Assembly: GCA_010356995.1 (NCBI GenBank)
Contig: ML996692.1
Coordinates: 445,933-509,932, forward strand
Direction: 5' to 3'
DNA length: 64,000 nt
Origin: Trichodelitschia bisporula
Lineage: Eukaryota; Ascomycota; Dothideomycetes; Phaeotrichales; Phaeotrichaceae
A program made the position numbers and the translations under genes. This document shows, in pieces, positions 44,898 through 53,900 of the stretch (positions are counted from its first letter, which is position 1; each line of letters starts with the position of its first letter). The notes beneath the pieces are model-generated. The model did no database searches, was not told where the DNA came from, and saw only the letters and a program-made list of their open reading frames with translations.

Positions 44898-46371
44898 ATG
44901 CATCTCCGCGCCAGTCTACTCATCTTCTCCGCCGCGGGCGCGGCGCGCGCGCTCAGCTTCGCGGATGATAGTACGTTCAGAGTCCCCCACCGAACCGACA
45001 TGCCCGGCCGAGGACCAATCCCCTCGAACCGGAAAGCTCAATGAACTAACCCCCATCACCAGCATCAGTTAAATCCTCCGCCCAATCCATTGCCACCGGC
45101 CTCCTCGCCTTCTACCCCCCCTCCAGCAACACCCCCGGCGCGCCCATCGGCCTGTTCCCCCCGCCGAACGACTGGTGGCAAGCGGGGGCCGCCTGGTCCG
45201 CTCTCGCAGAATACGCCCGGCTGACGGGCGACGCGGGGCTAAACAGCGTAATCAGCACCGCCCTCGCCGCGCAAGCCGGCCCCAACGCCGATTTCCGCCC
45301 CGCGAACCAGTCTTCGAACGAAGTACCCCCCGACCCCCCAGCGGCCCGACCCGCAAATACTAACCCCAATAGACCAACTTCGCCCAAAGCCTCTGGGCCC
45401 TCTCCGCCCTCGCCGCCGACCGCGCCCTCCCCCCCAACCCCTCCCTCTCCTATCTCAGCGCCGCCAAAACCGTCGCCGCGCAGCAGGCCGCGCGCTGGGA
45501 CATGAGCTCCTGCGGCGGCGGGCTGAACACCAGCATCGCCCACCCGGGCGCGACGAAGGACACCCTCTCCCTCGGCTACTTCTTCCTGCTGCACGCCGCC
45601 CTCGCACTGCACACGCGCGACGCCGCGTACGCAGCCTGGGCCAGCCGCGCCTACGACTGGGGCCTGAGCGCGGGGCTCGTGACGCCAGCGGGCAACGTCT
45701 TCGACTTCGCCGACGCGGGGAACAACTGTAGTTCCGCCAGCACGAGCCGCGTGCAGTGGAGCGCCGGCGCGGGGGCTTTCCTGTGGGGCGCGGCGGCGAT
45801 GTACAACCTCGTACGCAACCGCCTCCGCCCAAAAAGCGTATGCTAACCAGCGCAGACCTTCTCGCAAACCTGGGTGACGCGCACAGCCGCACACCTCGCC
45901 ACCGTCAACGCAACCTTCTTCCAAGCGCAGTCTACCACCACGCTGTCCGACCCCGCATGCGGCGGCAGCTGCTCAATGCCGCAGCGCGCGTACAAGGGCC
46001 TGTTGGCAAAGGCGCTCGTGCGCGTCGCAGATCTGGCGCCGTTTGCGCACGACCAGGCGCAGAATCTGCTCGTTGCGGCGACGCGGAGTGTGGTTAGGGG
46101 GTGTGGGGAGGGGGTAGAAGCGGGCGGGAAGGCGGTTACGTGTGCGGTGGGGGGGAGGACGGGGGTGGGGGAGCAGGTGTTTGCTTTGGAGCTTACGCTG
46201 GGCTTGGTGCAGGGGCGGTTGACGCTGCCGGGCGCTGCGGCGAGTAGGACGGCGGCAGGGACGGCGGTGCCGACGGCGACGACGAAGAAGGGGGGTGGGG
46301 TGCGGAGGGGTGTGGGCGTGGGTGTGTTGGCGGTGTGTTTGGTGGGTGGGGTGGTGGTTGTTGGGTTGTGA
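44898..46371 (+). CDS. GH76 family (Dfg5/Dcw1-like) cell-wall protein, probable pseudoenzyme
   Basis: Dfg5/Dcw1 proteins are GPI-anchored and cross-link mannoproteins into the wall. Exons 44898-44970, 45063-45322, 45373-45810 and 45856-46371 give 428 residues. Visible are a signal peptide (LLIFSAAGAARA), the family start SVKSSAQSIATGLLAFYPP, the WWQAGAAWSALAEYARLTGD segment, CGGGL, KDTLSLGYFF and VQWSAGAGAFLWGAAAMYN. The C-terminus has a hydrophobic tail (VGVLAVCLVGGVVVVGL) that fits a GPI signal. The catalytic block that normally reads GNDDQ-x-x-W is here NFAQSLWAL (residues 113-121): both aspartates are replaced, and the RWQ after CGGGL is also missing. The fold seems kept and hydrolysis or transglycosylation lost. 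Confidence 0.85.
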
Positions 46372-46811
46372 GTGCGGTTCTGGGGCAGAGGTGTGGTTTT
46401 GATGGGTTTTGCACCCGATTTCGTATACCCGGTTCATGGTTGGGGGGGTGCACATACCGTTTGTGGGCTTTGTGGTGTTTTGTGTGTGTTGTAATGCGAA
46501 GTTGGAGAGAGGTGATCGGACGAGATGGTGAAGTTTGGGGTTTCGCGATGAGCCGACGTGGTGGAGACATGCCGGACTGTTTGACCAAGCAGCATCCCGA
46601 CATAGACGTGGAGGGATATCTACGACATGGATACTCCAACTACAGCTTGAGTTTCGGGCAAGGCTTTCTGGCCGTTGTCAGACAGGCAGAATCAGGCGGG
46701 TTTTGGTGAGGGAAGTCATACGGGTTACAAGGCGTAAGCAGCAAGATGCTTACGGCAGGAGAATTCTGGCTCAGCTGGAAGGATCCTACCGAGTGTTGTC
46801 CTCACCCGTGA
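46372..46811. other. Stretch with uncertain coding content
   Basis: Short open pieces such as DIDVEGYLRHGYSNYSLSF (about 46610-46665) and GEFWLSWKDPTECC (about 46760-46800) look protein-like, but no consistent gene could be built. Confidence 0.35.
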
Positions 46812-47585
46812 GAAGGGGAACTGCTATCCTTACCGAGATGTATATCGAGAGATAGTCCAGGCGCCGGATTCGGGATCAACGCAATCCCGTACTCATGCAC
46901 ATTTAGAACTAGGAACCTTATAACTGTCCCCGAATCAGTCATCTCTTTTGCCTTGAGCTACTCAGAGGCCATTGTAGACGCCATACTTCGACAATTCTCC
47001 CCGTCCGCCATGGACAATCCAGCCCGCCTCGAAGAACTGATCCACCAAGTCCTGAACCTAGAACAGGGCAGCCAATCGACCCGCGAATACATCGAGCACG
47101 TCCGACAACAAATCGACCCCCAAGTGCCCGATGTTCTCAAATCAGTTCTGGCGAGCAAGGTCCTCGAGGGCATGACGGATCCGATGGAAGAGGCGGCAAT
47201 CCGGTACATCATAGCCGCGAATCCAGACCCCAACCGTCTAGACATTCGCACACTAGACTTCAACCGCATCGTCAACATTGTCATGTCCTGGACCAAATCG
47301 GAACCAGAACCTCCCGCCGGAGACGACAACACGGAGACTTTGCGGCTGCGCGAGGCGGTCGAGCAGGCCATGATACCGATATTCGACTACTTGGAGAATT
47401 TGAGGTCTGGACAGGACATCATCGATGAACGACTTGTTCTGATGCACAAGGCGCCGGTTCCTGGCGACACTTCGTCCGGTCCTGAGCCTGTGTATGGATG
47501 GATCCGCGATCTCGTACACGACTTCCTGGTTCGCAATGTTCACAAGCAGCCGCCAATGTGCCCGAATAACGGCTGTTATCCGTAA
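46812..47585 (+). other. Open frame of about 250 codons, unknown helical protein
   Basis: The frame is open from 46812 to the stop at 47585 but has no well placed start, so a 5' exon is missing or the piece is a fragment. The product is helical and charged: PARLEELIHQVLNLEQGSQS, YIEHVRQQIDPQVPDVLKS, SKVLEGMTDPMEEAAIRYI, then LRLREAVEQAMIPIFDYLE. The first half faintly recalls gag-type helical capsid regions of LTR elements, but no zinc knuckle, protease or polymerase is adjacent and the similarity is only an impression. It ends with PPMCPNNGCYP. It could be a host gene, a domesticated gene or an element fossil. Confidence 0.4.
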
Positions 47586-48235
47586 TGGTAGATCACCCAG
47601 TCAGGAGCATAACTGGCCCCTTGGCAAGCCCGAACGGCCAATGACGTCGTCGCTCAACCTCGGAAGAGGCACCACCGTTCTGGCGCATCTCGCCAACACG
47701 CTATTGATTGCATCCCGTCAGCGTCATTGACATTCTCAAGTCCCTCTTATCTGCATCACGCCCTTTGGCAGGTCCAACGTTATCCCCCATGGGTAGGGGA
47801 CCTGGGAAGGCCGCGCGGGACACGAGGTTGAGGGACAGAGGCACGGGAGGCTAGGGATAGTGCTGGGTCTCATCACAACATTGTCCGCTTTGTCTTTGGC
47901 GGGGAGGGAGATGAAGCCATCGCAGAGTTGGAGTACATCATCACTAGAGTGCCGTGTACTCTACGCAGCGCTGATTATTTTGCCTTGGAAAAGGCGGGAG
48001 AAGAACGCATCGCAGACTATGACGTGAAGTATCAAGTCCCCTACATCATCACCAACCCACGCCGTCAACCGACCACACCTCCCCAGTCTACTCGCGGCCC
48101 TCCGCCCACCCCACAAGCATCAAACATGGCAGACAGGTACAGCAGCTCGTTCCTGCAGATTCGCATTAAAATGACCTCCTCTATCGTACAAGCAAACGCC
48201 GCCCGCTCATGACCGAAAACACCAAGTTGAGACTA
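47586..48235 (+). other. Possible coding exon of unknown gene
   Basis: From about 47832 to the stop at 48212 one frame reads HHNIVRFVFGGEGDEAIAEL, then RSADYFALEKAGEERIADYD, followed by a Pro/Thr-rich tail (TTPPQSTRGPPPTPQAS). This looks more like protein than chance, but there is no start codon in a good position and no clear donor upstream. It may belong with the preceding open frame. No family was recognised. Confidence 0.3.
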
Positions 48236-50164
48236 TTACTGCGTGCTCGATGTCCCCACCTCGTCCTTGCCGATTACCCCGTTGCTCTCAGGCGTGCCCT
48301 CGTACTCCTTGCCTCCGCTGCCCATCTCGATGTTCGCAATTGACGGCTCGCTTTTGCTCTCTTCCTTGTCATTAGACTCCTTATGCTCTTCTTCGTTCGT
48401 CTCCCCGTCCTGGCTGCTCTCGTGCTTCTGCTCCTCCTCCTGGTTACCTTCCTTCTTCTCCGCCTCCTTACTCTCCTCCTGCTTCGGCTCCTCCTTCTTC
48501 TCCTCCTCCATCTTCGGCTCCTCCTTATTCGGCTCCACCTTCGTCCCCTCCGCCTTCTTCGGCTCCGGCACCTCAATCTTCTTCGCTCCAGTATCAAACA
48601 CCAACTTACTCCCCACCGGCGCCGACCTCTCCACCTCCCACGGCTGCACCCCCGCACACCCCTGCTGACTACTCATCAGCCTCTCAACCCGATGCATAAG
48701 CCACCCACTCTCCATCCTCCTCTCCGCCTTCACCAACTCCCCCATTCTAACCTCTTTCCCAAGACGGCACTTTCCCGGCTCCCAAGCAAACTGCACACAC
48801 GGCTCCCGCAACTCACACGCCGCCCGACAAGCCTCGGCACTATAATACGCATACTGCCCAAACTTAGTATCATCGGTAATAGTCCAGCTCTCACTCAAAT
48901 TATCCCAGTCCGTGCGATTCGGCGCCGCCCGCACCACGCTAAGCACAAACGTCGTGAAGTAGTCGCGGAACAGCATCGGGGGCGGATTAGCCTCGTCCCT
49001 GTGCTTGCCCTGCCACGCCCGCTCGAATTGCCACAGCAGATCGATGGATGCGGGCGTCATGCGATGCCACGTTGTGGCCGCGCGGCACCAGTGCCGGTTG
49101 CTCCAGTCGAGGCTGAAGGGCGTCTCGCCCTGCAGCATGGGGAAGGCGCGCGTGAGCCGCACGCCCGCCTCGCTGAACGCCATGCTCAGGATCTTGTCGC
49201 CGCAGCACGTGTGCCCGACGGCCTCCTCCCAGACCTCCATGCGCTCGTCGGCGAGCGCGGCGAGTTTCTTGACTGCGGCGCCGGAGATTAGCATCCCGGA
49301 GCCGGAGTGCGCGAGCTCGATGTCGTTGATGAGCACCTGGGCGCCGGCGTAGATGGGCTGGCTGGAGTCGAGCTTCGCGAGCCAGGGCATCAGATTCGCC
49401 ATGCTGAGGTAGGTGTCGGACTCAACGAGCACGAACCACTTCTTCTGCGGGTGAAGCTTGTACGCCTGCAGCAAGGCCGGCAAAATCGTCCAACGATCCA
49501 AATTATGCTCGCTATCCTCCACCAGCGTCGCCAGATCCTGCGCCGCAACCTGCGCATTCTTAATCTTCTCATACAACTCAAAGTCCTTGTGCTGCGCACG
49601 GCGGCGCTCGCTGATCCCGGCGATAGTATCGTGCACCTTGTACGGCCCGATGTCGATCCCGACCGTGCTGAACAGCTCGAAGGGCGCGCAGGCCAGATCC
49701 GTCATGAAGTGCGCGGGCATCAGCTTGTACAGCTCAGCGGCGGGCGAGCGCATCACCACCAGCACGTCCGACGTGTCGGGGAGGTGTGCGCAGGCGGGGT
49801 CGACGTGGGTCTGCGTGTCGTTGCCCGCCGTCGGCGCGGCGACCGCGGCGTGCCCCTTCGCGGGTTCGTTCTTGGACGCCGCGTTCGCGCCCTTGATGTA
49901 CTCGAGCAGCTTGTCCGACATGCTTGCGTCCTTTGCGGGCGCGTCGGGCGCGCCCTGGTTCGCGGTGGGTTTACCGGCAGTGGGTGCGGCGGCGGGGTTG
50001 GTGCCGGGCTGGTTCTCAGGGCGCAGGTCCGGGACGCGGCGCTCGGTGGAGGAGTAAGGCTGGTTGAGGAAGAAGAGGAAGAGGGCTATGACAACGATTG
50101 CGGAGAGGAGGCGGGGCCCCTGGAAGGGGCCACGGGGGCGCAGGAGCGCCGTGAGACCGTTCAT
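48236..50164 (-). CDS. Fringe-like GT31 glycosyltransferase, type II membrane protein
   Basis: Intron-free, 642 residues from ATG at 50164. A short cytosolic start is followed by one signal-anchor helix (SAIVVIALFLFFLNQPY), as in Golgi glycosyltransferases. About residues 110-400 form the fringe-like domain: DVLVVMRSPAAELYKLMPAH, the nucleotide-sugar region KKWFVLVESDTYLSMANLM with an ESDTY in place of DxD, HSGSGMLISGAAVKKLA and CCGDKILSMAFSEAGV. A Cys-rich PAN/apple-like module follows (CRAACELREPCVQFAWE). The last 130 residues are a Lys/Glu tail, predicted luminal. The donor sugar and acceptor are unknown; fungal relatives are mostly uncharacterised. Confidence 0.86.
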   Translation of the reverse strand: MNGLTALLRPRGPFQGPRLLSAIVVIALFLFFLNQPYSSTERRVPDLRPENQPGTNPAAAPTAGKPTANQGAPDAPAKDASMSDKLLEYIKGANAASKNEPAKGHAAVAAPTAGNDTQTHVDPACAHLPDTSDVLVVMRSPAAELYKLMPAHFMTDLACAPFELFSTVGIDIGPYKVHDTIAGISERRRAQHKDFELYEKIKNAQVAAQDLATLVEDSEHNLDRWTILPALLQAYKLHPQKKWFVLVESDTYLSMANLMPWLAKLDSSQPIYAGAQVLINDIELAHSGSGMLISGAAVKKLAALADERMEVWEEAVGHTCCGDKILSMAFSEAGVRLTRAFPMLQGETPFSLDWSNRHWCRAATTWHRMTPASIDLLWQFERAWQGKHRDEANPPPMLFRDYFTTFVLSVVRAAPNRTDWDNLSESWTITDDTKFGQYAYYSAEACRAACELREPCVQFAWEPGKCRLGKEVRMGELVKAERRMESGWLMHRVERLMSSQQGCAGVQPWEVERSAPVGSKLVFDTGAKKIEVPEPKKAEGTKVEPNKEEPKMEEEKKEEPKQEESKEAEKKEGNQEEEQKHESSQDGETNEEEHKESNDKEESKSEPSIANIEMGSGGKEYEGTPESNGVIGKDEVGTSSTQ

Positions 50165-50934
50165 CTTGCTTCTGACAACATTTGGCGATGTGTAATTCGG
50201 GAAGAGGGATTAGGAAGAGAATTACTTAGTAGTGAAGGAAGCGAAGGAAGAGGTGAAAAGGCCAGTTAGTCAGGAGATGGGCGACGAGAAGGCTTTCGTG
50301 GTCTGCATGGCTTGGCTCATTGGCATTCCCGTGATTCCCCTTGCGAGACGGTTCCGCTTGTGGCGCATTTCTCGCGTTGCTGAGAGCCTGTGAAGCTTCG
50401 CCCAAAAGAGATGCGCCTCGTAAAGCCCCTCACCTGTCGCGATTGATGATTGACTGACTAGCGACCACCCACACCACCAAAGCCCTGCGCTAGAACGGCC
50501 CAGGCGTGGACCCCTTGACTCCCTGTCTCCCTGTCGCCACTCCACGGCTCCTTGCGGGTGATCGCCCCGCCCTACCAGAACACAGTTGCAAATCCCACCA
50601 TCATCTCTCGAACAAATCCTGAAGTCCTATGAAAAGACATAGCACAAGAACATCGAGACCAAGCTGCGCGAGCATCGGGTAATACAATGTTTTTCTCTTT
50701 TTAAATAGGTCTCGACAGCTCCAACGAGCATCCCGTTCATATGCAGACTTCGGACGCAACCCCCTTAACCTCCCCAAGCATGATCTTTTCCTATCCGCCG
50801 CCCCCGCGAGGCATGAGCCGCGAGAATGTGATGCAGCCTTCTACTGTACAGCGTCTAATTCAGTTGCTATTCAATCCGCTCACCTCAACGCCGCGCCTGC
50901 CAAACCCCCCGTTGCAATGCTAAATAACTCAACT
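50165..50934. other. Intergenic region: GT31 promoter and SWR1 3' flank
   Basis: 770 bases without a recognisable gene. Confidence 0.55.
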
Positions 50935-53900
50935 CTATCTTCGCCGATAGTCCTTGCCCTTCTTGCTCCGCCGGCTCCGACCGGTAGGCACCCCTACAAT
51001 AGGTACGTTCTTAAGCTCCTCCATCATGAACTGCACCATGTAATCCTCAACGTCGCCGGCCTCTTCTTCTTCCTCGTCGGCAGCCTTGTCCTCGTACACC
51101 GCAGGCGTCGCTACCGCCCCTCCCGGCGTCGGCGGCACCGACGTCTTAGGCGTGTTCTCTTCAAAGTCCGCGTCGTCAACATGCACCATTTCCTTCTGCG
51201 CCGTGCGCGCCGCCACCGTGTCTTCCTTATCCTCGACCGACTCGAGCACCTGCCCCAGACCCGTAACCTCGCCCAGCACACGGTCCATGGCGGCGCTAGC
51301 TTCGGCATCATCGCCCCGAGCCGCAAGATCGGGATCGTCCAGTGCGTCGCGGTAGGTAACGCGGTTGAAGTAGTCCGTCGTGAAGTCGCCCTTCTGGATG
51401 ATGACGTCATCAAGTAACCGCTTCTGGTTCGACTTGCGCAGGATGTTGGCCTCGATTGTGTACTCCGACACGAACCGGTAAATGTGCACGTCGCGCGTTT
51501 GCCCGATGCGATGGCACCGGTCCTGGCACTGCTTGTCCATGGCCGGATTCCAGTCAAGGTCGTAGAAGATGACGGTGTCGGCGCCTGTCAGGTTGATGCC
51601 GAGCCCGCCTGAGCGGGACGACAGGATGAACGCGAGGATGCGCTTGTCGTTGTTAAACCGGTCGGTCAGAATCTGGCGCTGCTCAATCTTCGTCGCACCG
51701 TCGAGACGCAAGTAGCGGTGTCCGTGGATGTTGAGGAACGTCTCGAGAATGTCCAGCACCTTGGTCATCTGCGTGAAGATGAGGCACCGATGCCCGCCAG
51801 CCTGCAGCTCGCGCAGCAGCTTGTCGAGGCGTTGCAGCTTCCCGCAGTCATACTGCAACAGCCGCTTGTCAGGAAACGCAATGGAAAGTCTGATGCGGCC
51901 TTCGTGATACGGGTCGCCCGGTGCGAACTGCTGGGCTTCTCTGACAATATCCATGCCCTTGCTTGTGAGCGTCAGAGGCACCAGATCCTCGGCCACAACC
52001 GCCGGCGTGATACAGCCAAACTTGGTGACCAGGATTTGTTGCCGCTCCGCCACGTCCTCCAGCGAAGGCATAGCCTCAGCGATAAGCTTATTTGAGTTCA
52101 AATACCACTCACCGCACGAGTACACCGCCTGCTGCTTCCGGGTTGGCGGTGGCGGCCGGAACCTGTCGGGAATAGTGAGAAGCTTGACGAGGTCTGTGCC
52201 ATAGATGGGCCACCGCTGCACATTACGCCTTACGTGATCGACACTGTTCTTCAGCTGTGACTGAGTCTCGAGATCGCGTCGATGGCGTATGGCTGCGAGC
52301 GTACCTGCCGCAGTTGACAAATCGGGGACAAAATCTGAGCCTATCTTGCGGCCTTGTGCAACGATCATGTCCTCTAATTCCTTGATCGGATGGAGGTCCG
52401 CTCGACGTGATGTGTGCAGACGCGAATGGTGCTCGTTGGCTGTCGGAACAAGGCCACAGAAGTCGAGATCAAGCGATTCACTGGCCAAGAGGCGCTTGCG
52501 TACGAGCAGCTCCTGAATTTCATAGTCCGCAACGACAGACTTTGGCATCGCAAAGGACGTGACGATCTGTCGGGTCTCGAAAAGATCAGGATGGTTGCAC
52601 ACCTTGCGTAGAGACATGAGGCAGTTGATGATGGACATATAGTTACCCGACGAGAGCGTACGCCTGGTGTCAGCGCGCCCCATGAACTCATCATACAGCT
52701 GTCGCTGACGCTTGGAGAGTCGGCAGTACACGATATGCTCGTATTTTCCGGGCATTTGCTTCTCGACTTCGGCCTTGAGTCGTCGGAGCAAGAACGGCCG
52801 CAGTACTTCGTGGAGCTTATTGACTCTGGACTGAGCCTCAGCATCCAGCTTCTGTCGTCCCTGATCGAGGATCTGGTCGGCCGGCTTCTTCATGGAGTTG
52901 AGGAACCTCTCCAAATCGGCGAACCCACCAGATCCGTCAAGACCAGCCGGCATGAGGAAGTAGAGCAACGACCAAAGCTCCTGGAGGTTGTTTTGGAGCG
53001 GAGTTCCAGTAAGGAGTAGACGAGAGTGCGTCTTAAAAGTAAGCAGCGTCTGCCAGCGCTGGGTCTGAAAATTCTTGATGTTGTGAGCTTCGTCAAGGAC
53101 GAGATAATGCCAGCTGCGACGCTTGAACGCCTGGGCGTCCTGAAGGATGAGTTGATATGATGTTATGCAGACGTTCCACAAGTCGTCATTCATCCACCCC
53201 TCTCGCTTTTTCTTGCGCTCGTTTTGATCACCATAGTAGGTGAGAATCTTGAAGCCCGGGCACCACTTCTTGAACTCCATCTCCCAGTTAAGCATGACGC
53301 TGGTAGGAACGACGATAAGATGAGGGCCCCAGACTTCGTGGTGGACGGCAAGATGTGCTAGAAGGGCGATAGTCTGAATGGTTTTCCCCAGGCCCATTTC
53401 ATCAGCGAGGATGCCGTTTCGACTACCAGTGTAGAGCTTTGCGAGCCAGTCAAGACCATCATGTTGATACTCACGAAGAGTGCCGCGCAGCAGCAGTGAT
53501 GGTACCTCGGTTTTGTTCGGCCTCGGAGTGTGGGGGGTCAGTGAGCCGCTGGAGGGGGTAACGGAAGTGGTGATTTTAGGGAGCGCCGACCCTCCCCGGT
53601 CCGTCCCATTCGTTTGCTGGGACGCCCGTGTGTCGGGCTCTGGTGACGGAGAGGCTGCTCCATTGGGCACATCTTCGACCGCATCCACATCCGTAGTCTC
53701 GCCATTTGTCAGCGTCGTTTTGAGATCTTGCTGAGTTTGCTTGGAGAAAAAGCCCCATAACCCGCCTCCGTCCTCCTCCTCCACGTGGTCATGCCCAGAC
53801 TCTGAATGCTCTTCGTCACTCTCGTCCTCGCAACTGGAGCCCATGTCACTGTCCATGTCTGTGGAATCTTCGGAATCGTCGAGAAGCATAGGGTCGACCT

